From Thermoplasmata archaeon (GTDB lineage Archaea > Thermoplasmatota > Thermoplasmata > Halarchaeoplasmatales > Halarchaeoplasmataceae): DNA of 60,702 nt. Within the stretch, counting starts at the first letter, position 1. The number at the start of each line of letters is the position of its first letter. The notes beneath the pieces are model-generated. The model saw only the letters and a program-made list of their open reading frames with translations. It ran no database searches and was not told where the DNA came from. The DNA lies in assembly GCA_003552585.1 (NCBI GenBank), contig PUNK01000038.1, positions 1-60,702 of the forward strand. The letters run 5' to 3'. The position numbers and the translations under genes are program-made. This document shows positions 42,345 to 51,305 of this stretch, piece after piece.

Positions 42345-43375
42345 AAGTTCCTTTGTTGTATCATGAAGATTATAAAGACTACTTTTTCGGTCCCCTACAT
42401 CCATTTGAACCTGCAAGATTCGCCAAATTCGTCGAAATAGTAGAGTCTACAGATGTGTTAAGAAACAGATTCATCATCGAAGAGGCTCACAGGGCAACCG
42501 ATGAGGAATTAAGCAGTGTTCATACTCAAGATTACATATCCCGTGTGACTGAGCTGGGTATGCATGGGGGAAGGCTTTCTCCTGATACTCCTGTTAGACC
42601 GGGGGCTCTGGAGGCTGCAAGATTGATAGTGGGAGGGACGATCAAAGGTCTTGAGAGAGCTGAAGAGACCGGATATGCTTTGAATTTTGGAGGACTTCAT
42701 CACTCTGGGAGGGATTATGGAGAAGGTTTCTGTCTTTTCAATGATATCGCAGTAGGGACAGCCCTTGATGTGGAAAAAGGGAAAAAGGTCTGTATCTTCG
42801 ATACCGATGCACATCAGGGTAACGGGACCATGGACATATTTTACACCTCTCCAGAAGTTCTTTTTATTTCGATACATCAGGATCCTCGGACTCTCTATCC
42901 CGGAAGAGGATATGTGCACGAGATAGGAAAAAAGGAAGGTCAAGGTTTTACAGTGAATATCCCCCTACCTCCTGATGCCGATATTGCTGATTATATTTAT
43001 GCTGTTGATAAAGTGGTCATTGGTGTGGTGGAACAGTTCGATCCCGATGTGGTGATACGTAATGGTGGATCCGACCCTCACCATTCTGATACTCTTACCG
43101 ATCTCGGTCTAGACATGAGAGGATTGGAATATCTTGGTAAGACTGGAAGAGAGCTGGCTGAACGGACCGGTGCAAAGTACCTGGACCTGATGTTGTCCGG
43201 CTATGGAAGACGTGTTGTCGATGGTTGGATCGCGATAGCCAAGGGAGCCTTTGACATCGATATCCCTTTACCCGAGGATAGAATATTGGGGAGGCCTGGA
43301 TCTCCTTCTAAGGAAAGTCTAAGAAAAACGGTTCAAGAGATAAAGGATGTACTTCGAAGTTATTGGAGTTTTTGA
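42341..43375 (+). CDS. Histone-deacetylase family protein (class II-like/acetylpolyamine deacetylase family)
   Basis: 344 residues. FGGLHHSGRDYGEGFCLFND holds the general acid/base pair H120-H121. Zinc ligands are D156 and H158 (IFDTDAHQGNGT) and the Asp of NGGSDPHHSDTLTD. The C-terminal G-Y-G-R-R region replaces the usual substrate Tyr loop. Archaeal members deacetylate lysines on proteins or small amines such as polyamines. Translationally coupled to MGMT-EndoV (ATGA). The real substrate is unknown. Confidence 0.88.
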   Translation: MKVPLLYHEDYKDYFFGPLHPFEPARFAKFVEIVESTDVLRNRFIIEEAHRATDEELSSVHTQDYISRVTELGMHGGRLSPDTPVRPGALEAARLIVGGTIKGLERAEETGYALNFGGLHHSGRDYGEGFCLFNDIAVGTALDVEKGKKVCIFDTDAHQGNGTMDIFYTSPEVLFISIHQDPRTLYPGRGYVHEIGKKEGQGFTVNIPLPPDADIADYIYAVDKVVIGVVEQFDPDVVIRNGGSDPHHSDTLTDLGLDMRGLEYLGKTGRELAERTGAKYLDLMLSGYGRRVVDGWIAIAKGAFDIDIPLPEDRILGRPGSPSKESLRKTVQEIKDVLRSYWSF

Positions 43376-43427
43376 AATCTATTCTATGCTCTTTAAGAAA
43401 GTATGAACGAACGAGCAGACCGTTACA

Positions 43428-43435
43428 TTTAAATA
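43428..43435 (+). promoter_or_regulatory. TATA box of the ribosomal super-operon
   Basis: TTTAAATA, preceded by GTTACA as a weak BRE. It is the only good TATA match in the 253-base gap before rpl3. Transcription is expected near 43458, leaving a leader of about 170 bases. Confidence 0.55.
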
Positions 43436-43457
43436 GAGCACCCTTGTAATGGGGTTT

Positions 43458-43628
43458 TAAATCGCCTCATGACCAGACGTTTTTGGGCAATCCGTATGGA
43501 TCCCAATAGATGAAAGCGTCACGGTCTTGGGAAGACGGTACCTACTTCCTAGGATGGAATGCATCTGGTTCTAGGTAGTAGTATTTCCGTTTATGAAATA
43601 GCGATTCAAAAGTTGATGAGGTATTACT
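43458..43628 (+). promoter_or_regulatory. Long structured leader of the ribosomal operon
   Basis: The predicted 5' untranslated region holds several stem-loops: ATCC-GTAT-GGAT near 43487-43498, GTCTT-GGG-AAGAC at 43524-43536, and a longer stem TACCTA (43539-43544) with TAGGTA (43572-43577) enclosing GATG-GAATG-CATC. No open frame fits. The GAGGT ribosome site (43617-43621) and the rpl3 ATG follow. An autoregulatory r-protein site is a reasonable inference. Confidence 0.4.
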
Positions 43629-44627
43629 ATGCCAGAAAAACATCACCCGCGAAGAGGTTCCATGGGATATTCGCCCCGAAAAAGAGCACCATCGATGACT
43701 CCAAAAGTTCGCTCTTGGCCAGAAATAGATGAAGGTCCGAAACTACAAGGGTTTCCCGGCTTTAAAGCAGGGATGACACATGCATTCGTGATCGATTACA
43801 GACCAACCAGCACTACATCGGGCCAGGAAGTTCGAGTCCCTGTTACCGTACTTGAGATACCCCCTGTTGTATTGTGTGGTATAAGGTTCTACGAGGAAAC
43901 GCATGAAGGTCTCCGGACTATGGGAGAGGTTTGGACTAAGAAATTAAATAAGGAGGTAAAGAGGCGTTTTCCTATCCCTAATAATTACGATACAAAAGAG
44001 ATGTGGAATAAGATCGAAAGGGAAAAGGTGGACGAGGTCAGAGCGATAATTCATACACAGCCTTCAAAAGTTTCAGGTTTGCCAAGGAAAAAACCGGACG
44101 TCATGGAGATACGTATCGGAGGAGGGACCATTGATGAACAGATCGAATTTTCGGAAACGTATCTAGGCAAGGAGGTAGAATACTCCGAATTTGCAGAACC
44201 CGGCAATATGATTGATGTATCAGCGATAACGAAGGGTAAAGGAACCCAGGGGCATGTCAAAAGATGGGGTGTTAAATTACTATCCCACAAAAATAGTAAA
44301 TCGAGAAGAAATATTGGAACGACTGGTGTTTTCATTCCCGGTTACATAAGGCCGACGGTTCCCCAGGCAGGTCAGACCGGTTTCCATCAGAGGACTGAGC
44401 ACAACAAGAGGGTGCTGAAAGTTGGGGAAAACGGAGATGAGATCACACCAAACGGTGGTTTTGTAAATTATGGTCAAGTTAAGAATTCATACGTACTATT
44501 ACATGGTTCTGTACCCGGCCCGGTGAAAAGACTCGTCATGATGAGAGATCCGGTCAGAAGGAGCGGTGTTGAGACACAGGAACCACAGTTGACATATGTA
44601 TCTACGGAATCTAAGCAGGGGGCCTGA
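43629..44627 (+). CDS. rpl3: 50S ribosomal protein L3
   Basis: 332 residues, archaeal length. Contains KAGMTHAFVID and the L3 core DVSAITKGKGTQGHVKRWGVK, followed by GYIRPTVPQAGQTGFHQRTEHNKRV. One of the first proteins to assemble on 23S rRNA, close to the peptidyl transferase centre. GAGGT lies 7 bases before the ATG. First gene of a 28-gene co-directional run. Confidence 0.97.
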   Translation: MPEKHHPRRGSMGYSPRKRAPSMTPKVRSWPEIDEGPKLQGFPGFKAGMTHAFVIDYRPTSTTSGQEVRVPVTVLEIPPVVLCGIRFYEETHEGLRTMGEVWTKKLNKEVKRRFPIPNNYDTKEMWNKIEREKVDEVRAIIHTQPSKVSGLPRKKPDVMEIRIGGGTIDEQIEFSETYLGKEVEYSEFAEPGNMIDVSAITKGKGTQGHVKRWGVKLLSHKNSKSRRNIGTTGVFIPGYIRPTVPQAGQTGFHQRTEHNKRVLKVGENGDEITPNGGFVNYGQVKNSYVLLHGSVPGPVKRLVMMRDPVRRSGVETQEPQLTYVSTESKQGA

Positions 44628-44629
44628 AG

Positions 44630-45394
44630 ATGAAGGTGAATGTGTACGATATCAAAGGAGAACGTACAGGTGATATAGACCTTCCAAATGAATTCTCGGA
44701 GAATATACGTCCTGATCTGATACATAGAGCGGTAGTCTCTATGCAATCGAATCGTAGACAGAGCTATGGTCCTTCTCCAGAAGCGGGGATGAGACATGCT
44801 GTTTCAAACCCCGGTAAAGGTAGAGGCATAGCTAGAGTTCAGAGGCTTACACAATACAGCAATAGGGCGGCAGAGTCACCCAATAACGTTGGGGGTCGTA
44901 GAGCTCATCCTCCTAAGGTTGAAAAGAACTTGGGAAAGAAGATGAACAAAAAAGAACGGGCAAAAGCCCTTCGATCTGCTTTGGCAGCTACAGCTAGATC
45001 GGACTTCGTTAAAGCAAGAGGACATATTTTGGGGAACGAAGAAATTACTTTCCCTATTGTTTTGGAAGAATCTGTTGAAGACTTAGAGACAACCCGTGAA
45101 GCTATAGAAATTCTAGAATCACTAGGTTTATATGGAGATATAGAACGGGCAAAAAATGGCAAAAGGATCAGGGCGGGCAAAGGAAAGATGAGGGGTAGAA
45201 AGTACCGCTCACCTACGAGTCTCTTGGTAGTCTTGCCAAAAGGAAGCAAGGGGATCCGTGCTTTTACCAACCTTCCCGGTGTTGGTGTGAAAACGCCGGA
45301 AAACGTGACTGTAGAAGACCTCGCCCCTGGTGGAGATATGGGTAGACTCACATTGTTCAGTGTTAACGCACTAGACCAGATAGGAGGTAATTGA
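44630..45394 (+). CDS. rpl4: 50S ribosomal protein L4
   Basis: 254 residues. [35 protein letters not shown] and the extended-loop region [27 protein letters not shown] are diagnostic of archaeal L4 (eukaryotic L4 type). The loop lines the exit tunnel. Starts 2 bases after rpl3. Confidence 0.97.
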   Translation: MKVNVYDIKGERTGDIDLPNEFSENIRPDLIHRAVVSMQSNRRQSYGPSPEAGMRHAVSNPGKGRGIARVQRLTQYSNRAAESPNNVGGRRAHPPKVEKNLGKKMNKKERAKALRSALAATARSDFVKARGHILGNEEITFPIVLEESVEDLETTREAIEILESLGLYGDIERAKNGKRIRAGKGKMRGRKYRSPTSLLVVLPKGSKGIRAFTNLPGVGVKTPENVTVEDLAPGGDMGRLTLFSVNALDQIGGN

Positions 45395-45395
45395 T

Positions 45396-45665
45396 ATGAC
45401 CGAATTCAAATATCCTCATGATATTGTTAAACATCCATATGTGACAGAGAAGACAATGGACTTGATGGAAAAAGAGAATAAACTCGAGTTCATAGTTGAT
45501 CGTAACGCCAACAAGCAACAGATCGCAGAAGCAGTAGAGAAACTGTTTGAGGTTACTGTTTTAAAGGTCAATACAAAGATAGACTATCATGGAAAACGTG
45601 CTTTAGTTAAGTTTTCTAGCGAAGATTCTGCAGAAGAGATCGGCATGAGGATGGGGGTGTTCTAG
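45396..45665 (+). CDS. rpl23: 50S ribosomal protein L23
   Basis: 89 residues. [31 protein letters not shown] is the conserved N-terminal half. It sits at the tunnel exit and is a docking point for SRP, whose RNA is also encoded in this window. Starts 1 base after rpl4; the rpl2 ATG follows its stop directly. Confidence 0.96.
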   Translation: MTEFKYPHDIVKHPYVTEKTMDLMEKENKLEFIVDRNANKQQIAEAVEKLFEVTVLKVNTKIDYHGKRALVKFSSEDSAEEIGMRMGVF

Positions 45666-46400
45666 ATGGGAAAACGTATCATACCACAGAGACGTGGAAA
45701 AGGTTCACCAACTTATCGATCTCCCAGTCATCGGCACCTGGCTCAAGCTGGTTACCCGAACTCTCAGGAAACAGTTGGAGAGGTCGTCGAACTGCATCAT
45801 GCACCTGGCAGAACAGCACCTTTGGCAGAAGTAGAATTTGAACATGGAGAAACTTGCTTCATGCTTGCAAATTACGGCTTGAGAGAAGGTCAAGAAATAC
45901 ACGTTGGACCTGATGTAAGGGTTAAGAAAGGCAATGTCCTTCCCCTGAGCAGGATACCCGTCGGTTTCTTTGTGCACAATATAGAATTAGAACCACTTGA
46001 TGGAGGTAAACTGGTGAGATCAGCTGGTGAATATGCGATAATCGTTTCACACGGCAGAAATATGACTACAGTTCGTCTTCCATCTGATAAATTTAAGAGG
46101 ATAGATTCCAGGTGTAGGGCCACCATCGGTGTCGTAGCAGGTGGAGGGCACAAAGACAAACCATTCGCCAAAGCTGGTAAAAAATATCATACTTATAAAT
46201 CAAAGGCTAAAAGGACCAAAAAAGTTAGAGGTATCGCCATGAACGCTGTTAACCACCCACATGGTGGTGGTGATCACCAGCACGTTGGTGTACCTTCCAC
46301 TGTCAGTTCTAACACTCCTCCAGGTAGAAAAGTTGGAAGGATAACCTCGAAAAAGAGTCGTAAAAAGAAAAAGAAAGAAATGAAGGAGAAAAAGAGGTAG
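45666..46400 (+). CDS. rpl2: 50S ribosomal protein L2
   Basis: 244 residues. GKRIIPQRRGKGSPTYRSPSHR at the start and MNAVNHPHGGGDHQHVGVPSTVS near the end, where the conserved His of the peptidyl transferase region lies. The C-terminus is a very basic tail of Lys and Arg. Begins at the base after the rpl23 stop. Confidence 0.97.
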   Translation: MGKRIIPQRRGKGSPTYRSPSHRHLAQAGYPNSQETVGEVVELHHAPGRTAPLAEVEFEHGETCFMLANYGLREGQEIHVGPDVRVKKGNVLPLSRIPVGFFVHNIELEPLDGGKLVRSAGEYAIIVSHGRNMTTVRLPSDKFKRIDSRCRATIGVVAGGGHKDKPFAKAGKKYHTYKSKAKRTKKVRGIAMNAVNHPHGGGDHQHVGVPSTVSSNTPPGRKVGRITSKKSRKKKKKEMKEKKR

Positions 46401-46406
46401 TTCAAT

Positions 46407-46826
46407 ATGGCAAAAAAGAAGAGAAGGCGGTTGAGTACCCGTAGAAAAAAGGAGTTCAAGTATAGAGGACACACTCTAGAGGAACTTCAATCCATGTCAT
46501 TGGAACAACTCAAAAAGGTGTTACCTTCAAGGGCTAGAAGATCTTTGAAAAGAGGCCTTAACCCTGAAGAGAGAACCTTCCTAGAAACTATAGAAAAATA
46601 TGACAAGGACGTTTATAGAACACATCGGCGAGAGATGGTAATTCTACCTCAATTTGTGGGAAAAACAATCGCAGTCCATGATGGGAAGGAGTTCAAAGAG
46701 GTCAGGATAGAACCAGAAATGATAGGACATTATCTGGGCGAATTTGTTTTGACCCGCAAAGATGTGGAACATTCCGGTCCTGGTGTGGGAGCTACCCGTT
46801 CATCAAAATACATACCATTGAAGTGA
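46407..46826 (+). CDS. rps19: 30S ribosomal protein S19
   Basis: 139 residues, archaeal (S15 eukaryotic) type with a basic N-terminal extension. [36 protein letters not shown] is the S19 core; [18 protein letters not shown] closes it. Binds in the 30S head. Six bases after rpl2. Confidence 0.97.
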   Translation: MAKKKRRRLSTRRKKEFKYRGHTLEELQSMSLEQLKKVLPSRARRSLKRGLNPEERTFLETIEKYDKDVYRTHRREMVILPQFVGKTIAVHDGKEFKEVRIEPEMIGHYLGEFVLTRKDVEHSGPGVGATRSSKYIPLK

Positions 46827-46836
46827 GGCGAGATAT

Positions 46837-47283
46837 ATGGGATATACAATGCAACCAGATCCAGACAAAACCGCCAAAGCCTACGGTAAAGAGCTTAATA
46901 TATCGCCAAAGAAATCAGTAGAAGTATGCCGAATGTTGAGGAACAAAGATGCAGAGGCAGCTTTGAACATATTAGATCAGATAATAGCTAAGGAAAGAGC
47001 AGTTCCATACCGTAAACATAAAAAAAGTATCGCCCATCAGAAGGGCACGGGACCCGGTGGTTACCCTATCAAAGTTGCTAAAAAGATAAAATATTTGATC
47101 GAGGAGGCTCAGAGCAATGCTGAGGACAAGGGTCTTGATGCGGATGAGATGAAGATAATCGCTCTGTCTGCACACAGGGGAGAAGTGACCAAATCTAGGA
47201 GACCTCGTGCTCAAGGCCGAAGCACTCCCTTTTACAGAAGAACGACCAATATAGAAATCATTTTAGAAGAGAAGGAGGATTGA
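46837..47283 (+). CDS. rpl22: 50S ribosomal protein L22
   Basis: 148 residues. KAYGKELNISPKKSVEVCRMLRNKDAEAALNILDQII and the tunnel loop region RAQGRSTPFYRRTTNIEIILEE identify archaeal L22 (L17 eukaryotic type). The end contains the ribosome site of rps3. Confidence 0.97.
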   Translation: MGYTMQPDPDKTAKAYGKELNISPKKSVEVCRMLRNKDAEAALNILDQIIAKERAVPYRKHKKSIAHQKGTGPGGYPIKVAKKIKYLIEEAQSNAEDKGLDADEMKIIALSAHRGEVTKSRRPRAQGRSTPFYRRTTNIEIILEEKED

Positions 47284-47285
47284 TT

Positions 47286-48023
47286 TTGGCAAACGAAAGA
47301 AAGTTTATATCGGAAAACATGGACCGTGTCCTTCTTAAGGAATTCCTTAAAAACCAGACTGAAAGAGCTGGATTTGGAAGATGTGATGTTTCACGAACAC
47401 CGATGGGTACCCGTATCACTCTTCACATCGAAAGACCTGGGCTTGTGATCGGTAGAAAAGGAAGGAAGATCAGATCTTTGACAGAGGAGGTAAAAGAAAG
47501 ATTTAATTTCGACAATCCTCAAATAGAGGTTCAAGAAGTAAATGTTCCTGAAGTCAATCCTCAAATAATGGCCGAGAAGCTTGCAAGTTCTCTAGAAAGG
47601 GGTTGGCATTTTAGAAGGGCTGGTCACTCCACCGTTAGACGGATAATGGATTCTGGTGCTAGAGGATGCCAGGTCATACTTTCGGGTAAATTGACCGGGC
47701 CTAGGCATAGAACGGAGAAATTTGTAGAAGGCCATATCAAGCACTGTGGGGAAGAGGAGAGAAAATGGATGAAAGAAGGCTTCTCCACAGCCAAAGTAAA
47801 ATTGGGAGTTATAGGGGTCACCGTGCAGATAATGGATCCCAAAGCGAAGCTTCCAGATGAGATAGATATCATTCCTCCAAAGAAAGAGGAAGAGGTGGAA
47901 GAAGATTCATCCAAAGAGGAGGTTGAAGAGGAGTCTTCAGGTGAAAAAGAGGAAGATATTGAAGATGAATCCGAAGATGATGGAGCCCAAGAAGAGGAGG
48001 TGAAAGAAGATGCCTCTGCTTAA
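47286..48023 (+). CDS. rps3: 30S ribosomal protein S3 with acidic C-terminal tail
   Basis: 245 residues. KH domain HIERPGLVIGRKGRKIRSLTEEV and the C-terminal S3 domain GRG-x-like LTGPRHRTEKFVEGHIKHCGEE are clear. The start is probably TTG 47286 (MANERKFI), 7 bases after GGAGG (47274-47278) at the end of rpl22. A TTG at 47280 is too close. The last 45 residues are almost wholly Glu/Asp/Ser, an unusually long acidic tail. Overlaps rpl29 by 14 bases. Confidence 0.95.
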   Translation: MANERKFISENMDRVLLKEFLKNQTERAGFGRCDVSRTPMGTRITLHIERPGLVIGRKGRKIRSLTEEVKERFNFDNPQIEVQEVNVPEVNPQIMAEKLASSLERGWHFRRAGHSTVRRIMDSGARGCQVILSGKLTGPRHRTEKFVEGHIKHCGEEERKWMKEGFSTAKVKLGVIGVTVQIMDPKAKLPDEIDIIPPKKEEEVEEDSSKEEVEEESSGEKEEDIEDESEDDGAQEEEVKEDASA

Positions 48024-48228
48024 AGCTGAAGAGATTAGAGCTATGACAGAAGAAGAGAGAGAAGAAAAATTGATCGAGCTTAGGGACGAACTTCTTCATG
48101 AAAAAGGCCAGGCATCTATGGGAGGTGCTCCGGAGAGCCCTGGCCGTATCAGAGCTATCAGGAAAACTATTTCGAGGATATTGACAGTTATGAATGAATC
48201 AAAAAATGAAACAAAAGGAGGAAAGTGA
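48010..48228 (+). CDS. rpl29: 50S ribosomal protein L29
   Basis: 72 residues. LKAEEIRAMTEEEREEKLIELRDELLHEKGQ and the PGRIRAIRKTISRILTVMNE helix are the family core. Located near the tunnel exit beside L23. Stop overlaps the aIF1 ATG (TGATG). Confidence 0.96.
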   Translation: MPLLKAEEIRAMTEEEREEKLIELRDELLHEKGQASMGGAPESPGRIRAIRKTISRILTVMNESKNETKGGK

Positions 48229-48530
48229 TGACTGAAACCGTATGTCCAACCTGTGGTTTGCCTAAAGAGATCTGCATATGCGAAGATATCGCAAGGGAAC
48301 AACAAGAGATCCAGATCTATACCGACACCCGTAGATACGGGAAGAAGGTAACGATAGTAGATGGTATCGACGAAAGTGATATAGACATCGATGAATTAGC
48401 GAGCGACCTTAAAAGCAAGTGTGCCGCTGGTGGAACCGCTAAGAACGGTCGCATCGAACTGCAAGGTAATCATATCGATAAGGTAAAAGATTACCTTGAG
48501 TCGAAAGGATTCCCTGTGGAGGTAAGATAA
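48228..48530 (+). CDS. sui1: Translation initiation factor aIF1 (SUI1 family)
   Basis: 100 residues. The SUI1 fold region is YGKKVTIVDGID, KCAAGGTAKNGRIELQGNHIDKVKDYLESKGF. The N-terminus has CPTC and CIC, a small metal-binding knuckle common in archaeal aIF1. It promotes correct start codon selection on the 30S. The ATG at 48228 shares two bases with the rpl29 stop; an in-frame GTG one codon earlier is not favoured. Confidence 0.95.
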   Translation: MTETVCPTCGLPKEICICEDIAREQQEIQIYTDTRRYGKKVTIVDGIDESDIDIDELASDLKSKCAAGGTAKNGRIELQGNHIDKVKDYLESKGFPVEVR

Positions 48531-48531
48531 G

Positions 48532-48801
48532 ATGAAAAGAAATGCCGCGAGTGCGTATCAAAAAGAGTACATCGGATCAGATGTAGAGATAATCAAAGCT
48601 ACCCACGATGGGTACTTGAAAATCCATGGTAAAGTGATAGATGAAACCAAAAACACACTCACGGTAAAAGATAATGAGTCAATGAAAACAATACCTAAGA
48701 AGGGTACTGTATTCAGGCTGACTGTAGATGGTTGCCAGACGGAAATAATAGGCGATCGAATACTCTATAATACTGAAGAGAGGATTAAAAGATTAGGTTG
48801 A
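48532..48801 (+). CDS. rnp1: RNase P protein component 1 (Rpp29/Pop4)
   Basis: 89 residues. EYIGSDVEIIKATHDGYLKIHGKVIDETKNTLTV and KTIPKKGTVFRLTVDG make the Sm-like barrel of Rpp29. It helps the RNase P RNA cut tRNA leaders. The position between aIF1 and S17 is standard for archaea. One base after aIF1. Confidence 0.95.
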   Translation: MKRNAASAYQKEYIGSDVEIIKATHDGYLKIHGKVIDETKNTLTVKDNESMKTIPKKGTVFRLTVDGCQTEIIGDRILYNTEERIKRLG

Positions 48802-48808
48802 TGATATC

Positions 48809-49150
48809 ATGCTAGACAAAGAAACAAGGTATATTGGTGTCGAAGTGACATCCCCTGAAAGGACTTGCGAGGATAAAAACTGTCCTTTCCATGGCACTTT
48901 ATCTGTAAGAGGTCAAATACTTCGAGGGATCGTGGAGTCCACTCAGATGAATGGCTCCGCCTTGGTAAGGAGAGATTATCTCCATAAAATAGATAAATTC
49001 GAAAGATATGAAAAGAGGCACAGTCATTATTCTGCTCATCTCCCTCCCTGTCTTGATGTGGAGGTAGGTGACGAAGTGAAGATAATGGAATGTAGGCCTC
49101 TTAGTAAGAGCATTTCTTTTGTTGTCATAGAAAGTGGTGATTCTGAATGA
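48809..49150 (+). CDS. rps17: 30S ribosomal protein S17
   Basis: 113 residues. [42 protein letters not shown] and [23 protein letters not shown] are the OB-fold core. The N-terminus has an archaeal C-x4-C pair (CEDKNC). The stop overlaps rpl14 (ATGA). Confidence 0.96.
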   Translation: MLDKETRYIGVEVTSPERTCEDKNCPFHGTLSVRGQILRGIVESTQMNGSALVRRDYLHKIDKFERYEKRHSHYSAHLPPCLDVEVGDEVKIMECRPLSKSISFVVIESGDSE

Positions 49151-49545
49151 AAGGATTGGCCGGAAGACAAACTAAGGGACTACCTGTTGGGAGCAAACTT
49201 AAGTGCATCGATAATACCGGCGCAAAAACAGTAAGGACCGTTTCAGTCATCAATTATCATGGGGTACACAGAAGATATCCTCAAGCTGGTGTAGGGGACC
49301 AGATTGTAGTCTCTGTAGTAAAAGGAACACCCGAGATGAAGAGAGAATTGACTAGGGCTGTTATCGTTCGCCAGAAAAAACCCTTTAGGCGTCCTGACGG
49401 AACTATGGTTCAATTTGAAGATAATGCCGTAGTATTGACTCATGAAGATGGAGACACCAAAGGTTCGGAGATAAAAGGACCCGTGGCGAGGGAAGCGGCT
49501 GAGAGATGGCCCAGAGTAGGCTCTACTGCCTCTATGATAATATAG
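49147..49545 (+). CDS. rpl14: 50S ribosomal protein L14
   Basis: 132 residues. [74 protein letters not shown] and [13 protein letters not shown] are L14 hallmarks. Contributes to the subunit interface. ATGA overlap with rps17. Confidence 0.97.
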   Translation: MKGLAGRQTKGLPVGSKLKCIDNTGAKTVRTVSVINYHGVHRRYPQAGVGDQIVVSVVKGTPEMKRELTRAVIVRQKKPFRRPDGTMVQFEDNAVVLTHEDGDTKGSEIKGPVAREAAERWPRVGSTASMII

Positions 49546-49556
49546 GGATGATAGAT

Positions 49557-49919
49557 ATGAGTGAAAAAGCAAGAAAACAGAGAAAAAGGCTGGAACAAGC
49601 ACCAAATCATAAACGTAGGAAGATCATGTCAGCCACCCTTTCTGGAAAATTACGTGAAAAGTACGGCATCAGGAGTTTCCCCGTAGTAAAAGGAGACGAA
49701 GTCGAGGTCATGAGAGGCGGATTTAAAGGTCACGAAGATAAAGTAGCAGAGGTAGATAGAAGGAGATACAGATTATTTATAGAAGGGGTCACCACTCAGA
49801 AAGCCGACGAGGCCAAAGAACCTCTTGGTATTCACCCGTCAAATGTTAGGATAGTAAAACTTAACCTTTCCGACCCATGGAGAAAGAAAAAGATACAGAG
49901 CTTAAGCAAGGAGGGCTAA
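49557..49919 (+). CDS. rpl24: 50S ribosomal protein L24
   Basis: 120 residues. The KOW motif is KGDEVEVMRGGFKGHEDKVAEVDRRRYRLFIEGV. The preferred start is ATG 49557 (MSEKARKQRKRLEQAP); ATG 49548 is possible and a longer frame into rpl14 is not. AGGG at 49544-49547 is the ribosome site. Tunnel-exit protein and early assembly factor. Confidence 0.95.
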   Translation: MSEKARKQRKRLEQAPNHKRRKIMSATLSGKLREKYGIRSFPVVKGDEVEVMRGGFKGHEDKVAEVDRRRYRLFIEGVTTQKADEAKEPLGIHPSNVRIVKLNLSDPWRKKKIQSLSKEG

Positions 49920-49921
49920 AT

Positions 49922-50638
49922 ATGAGTAAACATAATAAGAGATATAATGCACCCACAAAACGATGGGGCATACCTGTCAAAAAGGATTTTTGGGCACCAC
50001 GATCTAAACCCGGAAAACATCCCAAAGACTCCAGTGTACCTCTAGTCGTTATAATAAGAGATCTATTGGGTTATGCTGAAAACAGCAGGGAAGCCAGAAG
50101 GATCGTTGGTGATAGGAGGATAATGGTCGATGGTGTTAAAGCTACGGATTACAATGCGCCCGTTGGGATCATGGATATCGTATCTATCCCTGAGCTCCAG
50201 GAGCATTATAGAGTGATGTTGGATCAGTACGGAAAGATCAGACTGGTCAAAATAGAAGGGGGAGAAGAAAAATGGAAGTTGTGCAAGATCGTTAACAAAA
50301 CTACCATCAATGGTGGGTTAACCCAGTACAATCTTCATGATGGAAGAAACATTGTTTTAGAAGATCCTAACGAGCACGATACGAAGGATGTTCTAAAGCT
50401 TGAGATCCCTCAGCAATTGATAATCGACAGTTTCAAGTTCAAAGAAGGAAATATGGCTCTTATAATCGGGGGAAAACACATAGGTGAATTGGCACGTATA
50501 AAGGAATTCGAGGTAGTTAGAAGCTCTAAGCCAAACCTGGTACATTTTGAAGAAGGTATAACTACGATAGAAGATTATGTATTCGTTATAGGTGAAGAAA
50601 CGCCAGCCATAAATATTCCGGAGGTTGGAATAGTATGA
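49922..50638 (+). CDS. rps4e: 30S ribosomal protein S4e
   Basis: 238 residues, a protein absent from bacteria. KRYNAPTKRWGIPVKKDFWAPRSKPGKHPKDSSVPLV at the start, S4-like RNA domain NSREARRIVGDRRIMVDGV, and KOW-like FKEGNMALIIGGKHIGELARIKEFEV. The start ATG 49922 follows a GGAGGG sequence in the end of rpl24. Stop overlaps rpl5 (ATGA). Confidence 0.96.
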   Translation: MSKHNKRYNAPTKRWGIPVKKDFWAPRSKPGKHPKDSSVPLVVIIRDLLGYAENSREARRIVGDRRIMVDGVKATDYNAPVGIMDIVSIPELQEHYRVMLDQYGKIRLVKIEGGEEKWKLCKIVNKTTINGGLTQYNLHDGRNIVLEDPNEHDTKDVLKLEIPQQLIIDSFKFKEGNMALIIGGKHIGELARIKEFEVVRSSKPNLVHFEEGITTIEDYVFVIGEETPAINIPEVGIV

Positions 50639-51153
50639 GCGATCAAAATATGATGAGGAATCCAAGGATTACCAAATGTGTCGTAAATATCGGCGTAGGA
50701 GAAGGTGGAGAAAAATTGAGGAAGGCGAGAAAGGTCCTCACCATGTTGACCGGACAAGAACCTGTTGATACGATATCCAAAACAACCAACGCGGATCTAG
50801 GTATACGTAAAGGTCAGGTGATCGGTTGTAAAGTGACTTTACGAGGGAAAAAGGCTTATGAATTCCTTAAAAAAGCCTTCTGGGTCAATGAAAATTTCAT
50901 ATGGGAAGATAGTTTTGATGGATATGGTAATTTTTCCTTTGGAATATCAGATTACACTGATTTTGAGAACATGAGCTATGATCCGAATATTGGGATATTT
51001 GGAATGGATATTTCTGTTGAGTTGTCTAGAAAAGGAGAACGTATAAAAAGACGGAAAAAGGAACCAAAAAAAATACCCCCTAAACAAAAATTAACTAGAG
51101 ATGAGGGAAAGACCTTCGTAGAAAAGGCCTTCGGCGTGGAGGTAATAGAATGA
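50635..51153 (+). CDS. rpl5: 50S ribosomal protein L5
   Basis: 172 residues. [36 protein letters not shown] is the conserved opening; [27 protein letters not shown] is the core for 5S rRNA contact. Stop overlaps rps14 by ATGA. Confidence 0.97.
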   Translation: MSDQNMMRNPRITKCVVNIGVGEGGEKLRKARKVLTMLTGQEPVDTISKTTNADLGIRKGQVIGCKVTLRGKKAYEFLKKAFWVNENFIWEDSFDGYGNFSFGISDYTDFENMSYDPNIGIFGMDISVELSRKGERIKRRKKEPKKIPPKQKLTRDEGKTFVEKAFGVEVIE

Positions 51154-51296
51154 AGCCAGAAAAAGAATTTGGTCGAAAAAAAGGTTGTAAAAGATGCGGA
51201 CGTAAACGAGGGATCATCCGACGGTATGGCCTTCATGTCTGCAGACAGTGCTTCAGAGAGATCGCTGAAGATCTTGGATTTAAAAAATATTCATGA
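51150..51296 (+). CDS. rps14: 30S ribosomal protein S14 (zinc-binding type)
   Basis: 48 residues, too short for a usual ORF cut-off. The sequence [21 protein letters not shown] then [23 protein letters not shown] carries the S14 zinc site C-x2-C ... C-x2-C. The ATG at 51150 overlaps the rpl5 stop (ATGA); TGA ends at 51296, 9 bases before rps8. The position between L5 and S8 is universal. Confidence 0.95.
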   Translation: MKPEKEFGRKKGCKRCGRKRGIIRRYGLHVCRQCFREIAEDLGFKKYS

Positions 51297-51305
51297 GGTG
51301 TAAAA

